Source of the DNA: JAHQVI01 sp963727575
GTDB lineage: Bacteria; Pseudomonadota; Alphaproteobacteria; Rhizobiales; Rhodomicrobiaceae
Assembly: GCA_963727575.1 (NCBI GenBank)
Contig: CAVSIA010000006.1
Coordinates: 1-64,000, forward strand
Direction: 5' to 3'
DNA: 64,000 bases
In this document: positions 16,401 through 26,296 of the stretch, one piece after another
Position numbering within the stretch: the first letter of the stretch is position 1
Layout of the letters: every line of letters starts with the position of its first letter
The notes under the pieces: model-generated
Database searches by the model: none
The model's input: only the letters and a program-made list of their open reading frames with translations
What the model was told of the DNA's origin: nothing
Translations under genes and position numbers: made by a program

Positions 16401-16422
16401 AAAACCCGGCGAGCTATTCACA

Positions 16423-17668
16423 TCATGCCGCGTCCACAACCATCACCGGCATCTTGAATGCTGTCGGCCGAATGAATCGACCGTCCCGCAAGGTATCAAG
16501 ATAGTTCGAATACCAGCACATCATCGTCCGGCGCTGGTCGAGGTACATCGCGTCATTATAGGCACCGCGGACCTCGTTTTCTTCCACATGACTGAGCTGT
16601 AATTCGATCCAATCGGAGTTAAAACTGCGCTCGTTAAGAACGGTGGACATCACGCCACGAAAGCCGTGGCTGCAATGTCGGCCTTTGTAGCCAAGCGCGT
16701 GTAGGGCTTTATTCAACGTGTTCTCGCTCATCACGCCCTTCTTGCCCTCGCCCGGAAACAACCATTGACCCGCACCGGTCAGCTGATGCAACTCGCGTAA
16801 AAGTACCAGTGTCTGCGGGCTCAGCGGTACCAAGTGGTCCCGCTCCCGCTTCATCCGCGCAGCGGGTATTCTCCACAGTTTGCTTTTCCAGTCGATCTCG
16901 CTCCAAGGCGCTTGCCGCAATTCGCCAGGCCGTAAGGCTACATGCGACAAGAGTTGCAATCCGATCCTCGTCTGATGGTCGCGCCGGGCCGGCTCGCTGG
17001 CGCAAGAGTCAATCGCCCGCAATAGCTCAGGCAATTCTTCCAAGGGCAAGCGAGGGAATTTCTTCGATTTGTACGGGGTTAAAACCCCCTTGAGGTCCGC
17101 TGCCGCGTCCCGCTGGGCGATACCTTCGCCGATTGCGAACCGCCAAACTTGCGAGCATAGCCCCCGCACCCGGCTCGCCATTTCAAACGCCTCACGTGTT
17201 TCGATCCTGCGCAACTGATCGAGCAACTCTGGCGGTTCGATCTCGGCAATGGGACGATGGCCGATATAGGGAAAGAGGTTTGCTTCAAGCCGCTGCGTTA
17301 CGTACCTCGTGTAATCCTGCGTCCAGCGATAGGCACGAACTCTTGATCCAGCGTCGCGCCACAACCTCAAGGCTGTTCTGCGCGCGCATCTTAGCTTCGC
17401 GTTTGGCTTGCTTGCGCTCGATGGAGGGATCGCGGCCGTCTTCAAGTAGACGGCGGGCATTGTCGCGCTTCTGGCGAGCTTCTTTGAGGCTGATTTCGGG
17501 GTAAGCCCCAAGCGCTAGCATTTTTTGCTTGCCCGCAAAGCGATATTGCCAGCGCCACAGCTTCGAGCCGATTGGATTAATCAGCAGGTGGAGTCCTTTT
17601 GCGTCGCTGAGTTTGTAAGCTTTAGCGCCGGGCTTTGCCTGCCGGATCGTGGCGTCATTGAGCGGCAT
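16423..17668 (-). pseudogene. P4-type tyrosine integrase, frameshifted
   Basis: The N-terminal frame (start ATG 17668) holds the DUF4102 arm-binding domain: PLNDATIRQAKPGAKAYKLSD, KGLHLLINPIGSKLWRWQYR, LGAYPEISLKEARQKRD. The rest is in another frame: core-binding (WTQDYTRYVTQRLEANLFPYI) and catalytic parts with R in ALRPGELRQAPW, HGFRG, LSHVEENEVRGAYN and the terminal Tyr region YLDQRR. Removing one base near 17339 joins WIKS to RAYRW, so one +1 change separates them. All catalytic motifs survive. The gene sits between alpA and the 3' end of a tRNA, the standard position for this integrase class. Confidence 0.82.
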
Positions 17669-17831
17669 CGTTGGTATTCTCAGGCGTCTGTGTTGGTACG
17701 CCAACAGATATACCAACAAATTTTACCGGATGCTAGCGCCCCACGGCGGACATTGATGGATCTTTCTGGCTTTGCTTTTCAACCGAGTTCCGCGAGGTTC
17801 GGAAGAGAACAAATCTTAGCGGAAAAGAAAA

Positions 17832-17909
17832 TGGTGGGCCCACCAGGACTCTGAACCTGGAACCAGACGGTTATGAGCCGTCGGCTCTAACCAATTGAGC
17901 TATGGGCCC
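17832..17909 (-). tRNA. tRNA with CAU anticodon (Ile2 or Met), 8-base T-loop
   Basis: Minus-strand cloverleaf: acceptor GGGCCCA paired with TGGGCCC, D-arm GCTC-AATTGGTTA-GAGC, anticodon arm GACGG-CTCATAA-CCGTC (anticodon CAT, plus-strand 17873-17875), variable loop TGGTT, T-arm CCAGG-TTCAGAGT-CCTGG, A73 and encoded CCA. CAU may be elongator Met or Ile2 (read AUA after lysidine modification); sequence alone does not decide here. The T-loop has 8 bases where 7 is normal (expected TTCGAGT), as if one A was inserted. A P4-type integrase gene begins 164 bases from its 3' end, so the tRNA is the probable attachment site of the island to its left. Confidence 0.88.
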
Positions 17910-18111
17910 ACGCGAGCCCTATCTAGCTAAGAATCGACGTCGAGGCCAAGAGGAAATCGGCGCTGCGCCGCCGTTCCCGGCCAAGTCGATGGTGCTTTCG
18001 GCATCTATCACTTTCCCTGTATAGTAACGCTCGGTATTTGCATCGAAGATTGCCGTATCGCGCTCGCCGCGCCGGCGGTCGACGGACGAACGCGGAAGGA
18101 CCTGCCAGTCG

Positions 18112-21100
18112 ATGATTGACGGCTGGATCATCGTAGCTGTCGCGCTGGCCTATCTCGGTTTTCTCTTCGCGGTTGCCTATTTCGGCGACAAACACGCCAA
18201 ATCGCGAAAACAGACCGGGGGCCGGCCGACCATCTATGCGCTCTCGCTGGCGGTCTATTGCACGAGTTGGACGTTCTTCGGCAGCGTCGGCCTCGCCACG
18301 ACATCCGGGCTCGACTTCCTGGCCGTCTATCTCGGCCCGATCGTGCTGTTCGCCTTCGGGCGCCCGCTGATCGAGCGTATCGTCAAGCTCAGCAAATCGC
18401 AGAACATCACCTCGATCGCCGACTTCATGTCGGCACGCTACGGCAAGAACTCGGTCCTCGCCGCCGTCGTCACCGTGATCGCGGTTGCTGGGCGTGCTGC
18501 CCTACATCGCGCTCCAGCTCAAGGCCGTCTCGCAATCGGTGACGACGATCGTTCAGCTCAGCATCTATGCGCCTTATCTGCCGAGCTACGATCCGTTCGG
18601 CGACGTCACCTTCATCATCGCGCTGACCATGGCCGCTTTCGCCGTGCTGTTCGGGACCCGGCATGTCGATGCGACCGAGCACCAGAACGGCTTGATGCTG
18701 GCGATCGCCACAGAGTCCGTGGTCAAGATCGCCGCCTTCCTGATCGTCGGGGCATTCATCACCTATTGGCTGTTCGGCGGCATCGGCCCGCTGATCGACA
18801 AGGCGATGGAACATCCCGAAATCATCGGCCTGTTCGCGCGCGGCTTTCACGGCGGCAACTGGCTGACCGTGACTTTTCTCAGCTCGGTCTGCATCCTGCT
18901 GCTGACCCGCCAGTTTCACGTCACCATCGTCGAGAACAATTCCGAGCGCGAAGATCGGGCGGGCGACCTGGCTGTTTCCGCTCTATCTGATCGCCATCAA
19001 TATCTTCGTCGTTCCGATCGCCATTGCCGGCCTGCTGACGTTCCGCGACAGGCGGCGTCGACGCCGACATGTATCTGCTCGCCCTGCCGCTGACGCAACG
19101 GCGCGGAGACCTTCACGATCATCGCCTTTCTCGGCGGGCTATCGGCGGCGACGGCGATGGTGATCGTGGAGTCGGTGGCGCTGTCGATCATGATCTGCAA
19201 CGATCTGGTGATGCCGGTGATCCTCTACCGGCTGAAGTTGGATCATGGCGACCGCCGCGATATGGGCGCGCTGCTGCTCAACATCCGCCGGGTCGCGATC
19301 CTCGCCATCCTGCTGCTGGCCTATCTGTTCTACCGCGTGGTCGGCGACACTTACGGGCTCGCCCGGATCGGGCTGCTGTCCTTCGCCGCCATTGCCCAGT
19401 TCGCGCCGGCCTTCTTCGGCGGGCTGATCTGGCGCAACGGGACGGCGCGGGGGGCGATCGCGGGCATTATCGTCGGCTTTGCGGTGTGGGCCTATACGCT
19501 GCTGATTCCCTATTTCATCCAGGCCGGCATCCTGACGACCGACATCATGCAGGAGGGCCTGTTCGGCTTTCAGAACCTCAGGCCGGAAGCGCTGTTCGGC
19601 GTCCATCTCGATCCTCTGACGCATGGCGTGGTCTGGAGCATGCTCGCCAATGTCACGGCCTATGTCGTCGGCTCCTCGCTGCGCGCGCCGGAGCCGATCG
19701 AGCGGCTGCAGGCCAATATCTTCATCGAGAAGGGGCTGGTGCGGCCGAGCGCGCCGTCCTTCCGCGCCTGGCGGACCTCGGTGACGGTCGGCGATCTGGT
19801 GTACACGGTCGGCCGCTATCTCGGCGACGAGCGGGCGCAGCGCTCCTTTGCCGACTATGCCGCCACGCGCAACATGGCGCTGGTGCTGAAGGCCGAGGCC
19901 GACATCCACACGATGCGCTTTGCCGAAAACCTGCTGGCGAGCGCCATCGGCACCGCGTCCTCGCGCCTCGTCATGTCGCTCACGCTGCGGCGGCACGATG
20001 TCGGCATGAAATCGGCGCTGAAGCTGCTGGACGACGCCTCCGAGGCGATCCAGTACAACCGCGACCTGCTGCAATCGGCGATCGACCACGTCCATCAGGG
20101 CATCGCCGTGTTCGACCGCAACATGCAGCTGATCTGCTGGAACCGCGAATTCCGCGAGATGCTGCATCTTCCGCAGAGCCTTGGCCGGGTGGGCGTCACG
20201 CTCGACCGGATCGTCCGGCATCTGGCGGTGCAGGTGGTCGCCAACCCGATGGATTTCGAATCCTTCGTGTCGAACCGGCTGCGCAAATATCTGGTGACGC
20301 TGGAGCCGTTTCAGGAAAAATTCGCCAATGGCGGACGCGTCATGGAAGTGCGCACGACGGCGATGCCCCAGGGCGGCATCGTCACCACCTTCACCGACAT
20401 CACCGAACGCGTCGCCGCCGCCGAGGCGCTGGCGCGCGCCAACGAGACGCTGGAGCGCCGGGTGCGCGAGCGGACCGCGGAGCTGACGCAGGTCAACATG
20501 GCGCTGGCGGAAGCCAAGATCAAAGCCGACGATGCCAATCTCGACAAGACCCGCTTCCTGGCCGCGGCGAGCCACGACATCCTGCAGCCGCTCAACGCGG
20601 CGCGGCTCTACACCACCAGCCTGATCGAGCGGCGGCCGCGCGGCGACCTGCAGCCGCTCGCCCAGCAATATCGATGCCTCGCTGGAGGCGGTCGAGGAGA
20701 TCCTCAACGCGCTTCTCGACATATCGCGGCTCGATACCGGCTCGATGAAACCGGAAATCACCAGCTTCGCGCTCGGCGAGCTGATGCAGCAGCTCAAGGT
20801 CGAATTCGAGCCGCAGGCCGAGGAGAAGGGGCCTGCGCCTGATCGTCATGCCATGCAGCCAGCACGTGCGGACCGATCGCCGATTGCTGCGCCGGGTTCT
20901 GCAGAACCTGCTTTCCAACGCCATCAAATACACCAGGGAGGGCAGGGTGCTGCTCGGCTGCCGCCGGCGCGGGCGCGAGCTTCTGATCGAGGTGCACGAC
21001 ACCGGCGCCGGCATTCCCGCCGACAAGCACGAGCTGATCTTCAAGGAATTCCACCGGCTGAACGCGGGCACGCCGAGCGTCCATGGCATCGGTCTCGGGC

Positions 21101-21651
21101 TTTCCATCGTCGAGCGGATCGGCCGGATGCTGGATCATCCGATCCACCTGGCGTCGAAGCCGGGCGTGGGATCGGTGTTCAGCCTGGCGGTGCCGATCGG
21201 CGAGGCGACCGCAATCGCGCTGGCGGATGTCCTATCCGAATGTCGGCCAGCTCGGCAATCTCCAGGGCTGCACGGTGCTGTGCGTCGACAACGAACCGGC
21301 CATCCTGGACGGCATGCGCATGCTGCTGGAGAACTGGAACTGCCGGGTTCTGCCAGGCGGCGAACCGCGCCGAGGCGCTCAAGCTGATTGCCGAGAACGA
21401 GACGCGCCGCCGGACATCATCCTTGCCGACTATCATCTGGAGGACGAGACCGGCGATCGAATGCATCGACGGCGTTCGGCAGACAGTCGGGCAAGCGGAC
21501 GCCGGCGATCCTGATCACCGCCGACCGCTCGCCGGCGGTCGAGGAAGAGGCGCGCGGCAACAATCTCTATCTGCTGCGCAAGCCGATCAAGCCGGCCGCG
21601 CTCCGAGCGCTGATGAGCCGGCTGTTTCTCAACCGGGTTGCCGCCGAATAG
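18112..21651 (+). pseudogene. CrbS-like hybrid histidine kinase with SLC5 transporter domain, multiply frameshifted
   Basis: Joined across frames, this reads as one ~1170-residue protein. An SSS/SLC5 membrane domain comes first (MIDGWIIVAVALAYLGF to ~residue 500), then a STAC-like linker, a PAS segment (QSAIDHVHQGIAVFDRNMQL), a HisKA box with phospho-His in AASHDILQPLNAARLY, a HATPase (NLLSNAIKYTREG, GIGLGLSIVER) and a C-terminal receiver (VLCVDNEPAILDG, phospho-Asp in LADYHL). This matches CrbS/MxtR, which with CrbR/ErdR controls acetate use. About eleven frame changes occur (near 18487, 18953, 19053, 19099, 20666, 20832, 21232, 21353, 21404, 21450 and 21500). All but one are net +1. Either the gene is dead or this stretch carries sequencing insertions. 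Confidence 0.8.
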
Positions 21652-21761
21652 CGCATCGGACCAAAAGTGCGGGCGCGGTTTTTGGATAAATCCGATGCGC
21701 AAGCAAGAGAGAGAGCGGCCCGCCGATACCCGCTTAAAGGTTTGCCGAATAGGTGGGGCGC

Positions 21762-22448
21762 TCATTTCGGTGCGTGAAGCGCATCGCCCCTCAGATCGGC
21801 CAGATCGCCGATCTCGATCTTCTTCACCGCGATCACGGCCTGGGTTCGGCTTTCGACCCCGAGCTTTTGCAGGATCGCCGACACATGCGCCTTGACCGTC
21901 GCTTCGGAAACGCCGAGCTGATAGGCGATCTGCTTGTTGAGCAGCCCCTCGCCCAGCATCATCAGGACCCGGACCTGCTGCGGCGTCAGCGTCGAGAGCC
22001 GGTCGATCAGCTCCGCGGTATCGCCCTCCTCGCCGGCATCCGTACTGAAATCCGCCGGAACCCAGATCTCGCCTTGCAGCACGGCGGCGATGGCCTGCTG
22101 AATGCGCTGGATCGGCAGAGATTTCGGGATGAAGCCGGACGCGCCGAAGCTCAGACAGCGGCGAATCGTGGAATGGCTCTCATTGGCCGAGACGATCACC
22201 ACCGGGATGTCCGGATTGAGCGAGCGCAGGTAGATGAGGCCGGAAAATCCCTGGACGCCGGGCATGCTGAGATCGAGCAGCACCAGATCGACGTCGCCCT
22301 GGGCAAGGATGGTGCCGAGCTCTTCGAGCGAGCCGGCCTCGCTCAGCCGCAATTCCTTGAATTTCGCGGCAAGCGTATGCCGAAGCGCGTCGCGAAACAG
22401 CGGATGATCATCGACAATGGCGATGTGATGCTGCGTGATCGCGGTCAT
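21762..22448 (-). CDS. LuxR-type response regulator (CrbR/ErdR-like)
   Basis: 228 aa. Receiver domain (1-120): acidic pair in HHIAIVDDHPLFRDAL, phospho-Asp in VDLVLLDLSMPG, conserved Ser/Lys regions VVIVSANES and SGFIPKSLP. A GerE/LuxR HTH follows (~150-215): LTPQQVRVLMMLGEGLLNKQ, IAYQLGVSEATVKAHVSAIL, QKLGVESRTQAV. Convergent with the CrbS-like kinase and divergent from the DUF4212/SSS symporter genes. CrbR homologues activate acetyl-CoA synthetase and acetate-permease genes, so control of the adjacent symporter is the straightforward inference. The gene is intact, unlike its kinase partner. Confidence 0.87.
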   Translation of the reverse strand: MTAITQHHIAIVDDHPLFRDALRHTLAAKFKELRLSEAGSLEELGTILAQGDVDLVLLDLSMPGVQGFSGLIYLRSLNPDIPVVIVSANESHSTIRRCLSFGASGFIPKSLPIQRIQQAIAAVLQGEIWVPADFSTDAGEEGDTAELIDRLSTLTPQQVRVLMMLGEGLLNKQIAYQLGVSEATVKAHVSAILQKLGVESRTQAVIAVKKIEIGDLADLRGDALHAPK

Positions 22449-22664
22449 CTCCGGCCGCTTCTCCCATTAGACTTTTGGCCAATTCGCCCTGCATATTGTT
22501 TAGCGTGTTTTCTGGGCATCCGCCAAGCATTGCCTTCATTTTACCATAAAATCCGTTGCTCTGCTTGGTGAAAGCGCGTAGCCCGGCGGTGAGTGTGCCG
22601 CTTCGCTCCTGCCTGCCTTTTGGGCACGCGCGCCGCGACTATTCGCTTGAGAAAGAGGTGCCGT

Positions 22665-22925
22665 ATGATCGACGAAGAACAGCGCAGACGTCACGCCAAA
22701 CGGTCGCTGAAGCTCCTCGCCGTTACGCTGGCCCTGTTCGGCACGCTGGCGCTCATTGTTCCGCTTGCCGCGCCGCTCTTGAACGGCTACTCCTTCTTGC
22801 GTTTCCCGCTCGGATTGTTCCTTGCCACGCAGGGTGCCGTTGTGGGGATCGTTGCGCTCATCTACTGGGCGGCGGCGCGGCAGGACCGGCTCGATCGCCG
22901 TCATGGTTTGACCAGCGAACTTTAG
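22665..22925 (+). CDS. DUF4212 small membrane subunit of a solute symporter
   Basis: 86 aa. Two transmembrane helices (residues ~14-36, LLAVTLALFGTLALIVPLAAPLL; ~44-67, LRFPLGLFLATQGAVVGIVALIYW) between a basic N-terminus and a charged tail (AARQDRLDRRHGL). This is the DUF4212 family, found immediately before a specific group of SSS sodium/solute symporters. ATG at 22665 has AGAGGTG six bases upstream. The symporter gene starts 72 bases downstream. The pair is probably an acetate or short-acid uptake system under CrbR-type control. Confidence 0.87.
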   Translation: MIDEEQRRRHAKRSLKLLAVTLALFGTLALIVPLAAPLLNGYSFLRFPLGLFLATQGAVVGIVALIYWAAARQDRLDRRHGLTSEL

Positions 22926-22997
22926 GCCGGCAGCGCCTGTCCCTTCGATTGCGAACGGCGCGTTCTCCTGGAACGGCACCTCGGGCTAGATAGACAC

Positions 22998-24845
22998 ATG
23001 TCTTTGAATACCAGCTATCCCTCGTCCAATCCGCGGCTCGGCACGAGCTTCAGCATCTTCACCAGCGCGTTTGCGAGCCTGGTGCTGATGCTCATCATTC
23101 TGGAGCAGCTCGGACTGGAGCGGAGCTGGATCAGCCAGCTCATCATCGCTCTGCCGGTGCTCTTCTATGCCGGGATCGGCGTGATGGTGCGCACCGCGAG
23201 CGTGGAAGATTTCTTCGTTTCGGGGCAGCGCGTGCCGCCGCTCTATAACGGCTTTGCGCTTTCCGCCAATCTCGTCAGCGGCGCCGGCCTTCTGGGGCTG
23301 ATCGGCAGCTTCTTCTTCATCGGCTACGACGCGCTGCCGATCGCGCTCGGCTGGTGTGCGGGGCTCGGCGTCATGTCGGTGCTGTTCGCGCCCTATCTGC
23401 GCAAGACCGGCGCCTACACGCTTCCCGGCTTTTTCGGCATCCGCTTTTCCAGCCGCTTCGTCCGCCTCGGGGCTGCGCTCCTGCTGTTCCCGCCGGTGAT
23501 CGTTCTGCTCGCCGCCGAGTTTCGCGTCGGTCAGCTCGTTGCCGGCGTGTTTCTCGATGCCGACCCGCAATTCCTGTTGCAAATCGGGGCCGCGCTTCTT
23601 GTCGTTGCAGTGGCATTCGGCGGGATGCGCTCGCTGACCTGGACGCAATGCGCCCAGTTCATCGTCGTCATTCTCGGCATCAGCGTGCCGCTGATCGCCA
23701 TTTCGGTGCTGCTGACCAATCTGCCGCTGCCGCAGCTCTCCTTCGGCAACGTGCTTCAGGAAACCACGCAGCTCGAAGTTGGCCGCGGCCTTCTCGAAGG
23801 CGGAGTTCTGCCGCTTGGTGAGGCGCTTCCGACCGCCGAGCCGATGGCGCTCACACGCCCCTTCGCCGCAATCTTCCAGTCGCTCGGCGTCGGCGACTTC
23901 CTCGCCCTGACGCTGTGTATTATGCTCGGCACGGCGGTCCTGCCGGCGCAGGTCGCCCGGGCCAGCACGCCGCCGACGGTCTCGGGCGTGCGCAAATCCT
24001 TCGGCTGGGCGGCGCTCCTGGTCGGCTTCGTCGTCCTCACCATCCCCGCCTATGCGGCTTTCGCCAAATTTCAGGTGCTGAGCCAGCTTCTCGGCGTTCC
24101 GGCGTCGCAAATTCCGGAATGGGGCAACATCCTGTCCCAGCTGAACCTGATCACGCTTTCGGCGAACCCGCTCGATCCCGCGCTCGGCAGCGCCAAGGTG
24201 CTCTTCCATCGCGACAGCGTGGCGCTGATGCTGCCGATCATGAACGATTTTCCCTTCGTGATGATCGGTCTGGTCGGCGCGGCGGCGCTGGCGGCGGTGC
24301 TTTCGGCCGCGGGCGGGCAGCTCGTTTCGCTTTCCACCGTGCTCAGCAACGACGTCTATTATCTGTTCAACCGCTCGGCCTCGCCCTCGCGCCGCCTCAT
24401 GGTCGCGCGGCTGGCCATGGTCGGCTTCGCCGTCGCCGCCGTCTGGGTCGCCACGAATGAGGACCTCGATCCGCTGCGGATGATGATCTGGGCGATTTCG
24501 CTGTGCGCCGGCACATTCTTTGCCCCGCTCGCCATGGCGATCTGGTGGCGGGGCCTGTCGGGCTTCGGCGCGTTGTGCGGGATGGTGGCCGGCTTCGCCG
24601 TCACCGCCGCCGTTATCGCCAGTTCGATCAAAACCGGCGCAAGCTGGCTGGGCGTCGACGGCCTCACCGCGGGCATTATCGGCATGCCGATCTCGTTCGG
24701 CGCGGCCTTCGCCGGCAGTCTGGTGTCGCCGAAACCGGATGCCGCGACGCTCGAAATTGTCGACGAGCTGCGCATTCCGAGCGGCGAGACTATACACGCA
24801 AGGCTCACCCGGCTCGCCGCGCGCGGCAAGGCGCCGAAGCCGTGA
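22998..24845 (+). CDS. sodium/solute symporter (SSS/SLC5 family, DUF4212-linked)
   Basis: 615 aa with about 13 membrane helices. SSS-family landmarks include VEDFFVSGQRVPPLYNGFAL early on, SANLVSGAGLLGLIGSFFF, GWCAGLGVMSVLFAPYLRK, and GGMRSLTWTQCAQFIVV around residues 205-220. The extra N-terminal helix and the preceding DUF4212 gene place it in the VC_2705-like group linked to acetate or other monocarboxylate uptake. Located in the inner membrane and probably driven by Na+. It follows the small subunit on the same strand and lies near the CrbS/CrbR-like pair, a combination known from acetate regulons in gammaproteobacteria. Confidence 0.87.
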   Translation: MSLNTSYPSSNPRLGTSFSIFTSAFASLVLMLIILEQLGLERSWISQLIIALPVLFYAGIGVMVRTASVEDFFVSGQRVPPLYNGFALSANLVSGAGLLGLIGSFFFIGYDALPIALGWCAGLGVMSVLFAPYLRKTGAYTLPGFFGIRFSSRFVRLGAALLLFPPVIVLLAAEFRVGQLVAGVFLDADPQFLLQIGAALLVVAVAFGGMRSLTWTQCAQFIVVILGISVPLIAISVLLTNLPLPQLSFGNVLQETTQLEVGRGLLEGGVLPLGEALPTAEPMALTRPFAAIFQSLGVGDFLALTLCIMLGTAVLPAQVARASTPPTVSGVRKSFGWAALLVGFVVLTIPAYAAFAKFQVLSQLLGVPASQIPEWGNILSQLNLITLSANPLDPALGSAKVLFHRDSVALMLPIMNDFPFVMIGLVGAAALAAVLSAAGGQLVSLSTVLSNDVYYLFNRSASPSRRLMVARLAMVGFAVAAVWVATNEDLDPLRMMIWAISLCAGTFFAPLAMAIWWRGLSGFGALCGMVAGFAVTAAVIASSIKTGASWLGVDGLTAGIIGMPISFGAAFAGSLVSPKPDAATLEIVDELRIPSGETIHARLTRLAARGKAPKP

Positions 24846-24892
24846 TCGTGAGGGGCAAGGCGCTCAGGTTATTGGAGAAGCGAGGCTAGGCG

Positions 24893-25855
24893 ATGCGGCA
24901 ATCCCGCCGGCGGGGGCTGTACCCGGAAATCGAACCTTATAAAACCGGCTCGCTGGCGGTGTCGGACGTCCACCGCGTCTATTTCGAGGAATGCGGCAAT
25001 CCGAAAGGCAAGCCGGTCGTCATGGTGCATGGCGGACCGGGCGGCGGCTGCAATCCGACCATGCGCCGCTTCCACAATCCCGCCGACTACCGCATCATCC
25101 TGTTCGACCAGCGCGGCTGCGGGCGCTCGACGCCGCATGCCTCCCTCGAGGACAACACCACCTGGCACCTCGTCGCCGACATGGAGGCCCTGCGCACCAG
25201 CCTCGGCATCGAGCGCTGGCAGCTTTGCGGCGGCTCCTGGGGATCGACCCTGTCGCTCGCCTATGCCGAGACGCATCCCGACCGCGTCAGCGAGATGATC
25301 CTGCGCGGCATCTTCCTGCTGCGCCGCGCTGAGCTGACATGGTTCTACCAGGAAGGCTGCAGCTGGGTGTTCCCCGACGCGTTCGAGGAGTATCTGGCGC
25401 CCATCCCGCCCGAAGAGCGCGGCGACATGATCGCCGCCTATCACCGCCGGCTCACCGGACCGGACCCGGCCGCGCAGCTCGATGCCGCGCGCGCCTGGAG
25501 CGCCTGGGAGGGCACGACGCTGTCGATCGCGCCGGATGCCGACCGCGTCAACAAATTCCGGGAGGACTCCTACTCGCTCGCCTTCGCCCGGATCGAGGCG
25601 CATTATTTCGTCAATCACGGATTTTTCGACCACGACGACCAGCTTTTGCGCGATGTGTCAAAAATTCTGCATATCCCTGCTGCTATCATCCACGGCCGGT
25701 ACGATGTCGTAACGCCCATGCGCAATGCCTGGGACCTGAAGCGTGCTTGGCCGGATGCCGATCTGCGGATCGTCGCCGATGCCGGTCACGCCATGACCGA
25801 GGCGGGGATCATCCATGAGATCGTCGGCGCGGCCGAACGCTTCCTCTGGAAATAG
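24893..25855 (+). CDS. pip: proline iminopeptidase (alpha/beta hydrolase, S33)
   Basis: 320 aa, the usual length. It has the family start YPEIEPYKTGSLAVSDVHRV, the oxyanion loop HGGPGGGC (~residue 46), FDQRGCGRSTPHA, the nucleophile elbow GGSWGSTL (Ser ~112), the cap-domain region YQEGCSWVFPDAFEEYL, catalytic Asp in HGRYDVVTP and His in ADAGHAM near the end. The enzyme cleaves N-terminal proline from peptides in the cytoplasm. It begins 47 bases after the symporter. No sign of damage. Confidence 0.93.
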   Translation: MRQSRRRGLYPEIEPYKTGSLAVSDVHRVYFEECGNPKGKPVVMVHGGPGGGCNPTMRRFHNPADYRIILFDQRGCGRSTPHASLEDNTTWHLVADMEALRTSLGIERWQLCGGSWGSTLSLAYAETHPDRVSEMILRGIFLLRRAELTWFYQEGCSWVFPDAFEEYLAPIPPEERGDMIAAYHRRLTGPDPAAQLDAARAWSAWEGTTLSIAPDADRVNKFREDSYSLAFARIEAHYFVNHGFFDHDDQLLRDVSKILHIPAAIIHGRYDVVTPMRNAWDLKRAWPDADLRIVADAGHAMTEAGIIHEIVGAAERFLWK

Positions 25856-25958
25856 CCAGCCGGGCGGCTGCAAGCCCTACCGCCTGAGCATCACGCGGCC
25901 GGCGACGGCGTTAAGACATCATCGCGCTTTCAACGACCAACGCCCTGGACGCTGACCG

Positions 25959-26296
25959 ATGATGCTTCTTGTCTTCCCGATCGCCCTTGCGGCGCTTGCT
26001 CTCCTCAACCTGCTGCTCGCCCTGACCGCCTTCACCAGCATGGTCAGGCTTTGGCCGGTTCCAAGGCCGGGAAGCTGGCAGAGCTACACATTCTGGCCGC
26101 TGTTTCGCGGAGGGCTGGGCCTGACCATCGGCCTCTTTCGGCACTGGCGATCGGAGCCTATCTGCTGCTGCCGTTCACCGAGGAGCCGTGGCTCGCCGAA
26201 GTCTATGGCGACCGGTATGCCGCCTACCGGATGCGGACCGCGTGTTTTCTCAGTCTCTCGAAGCTCATCAAGAGGCCCGCGGCCGCCCGCCGCTAA
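25959..26296 (+). pseudogene. isoprenylcysteine-methyltransferase-like membrane protein, frameshifted
   Basis: The first frame gives a hydrophobic N-terminus (MMLLVFPIALAALALLNLLL) and RLWPVPRPGSWQSYTFWPLF. After about base 26125 the family sequence continues in another frame: LALAIGAYLLLPFTEEPWL, YGDRYAAYRMRTACFL, ending at 26296. The EEPWL..YG..Y..Y motif is typical of ICMT/PEMT-like small membrane methyltransferases. Joining the frames needs a net change of -1 (or +2), giving about 112 aa. The stop is directly against the end of dusA on the other strand. Substrate unknown. Confidence 0.6.

Noticed and set aside
22986..24797. A 603-codon minus-strand open frame opposite the SSS symporter
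   Set aside because: Low-complexity Arg/Glu/Asp/His composition and complete overlap with a clear symporter gene.
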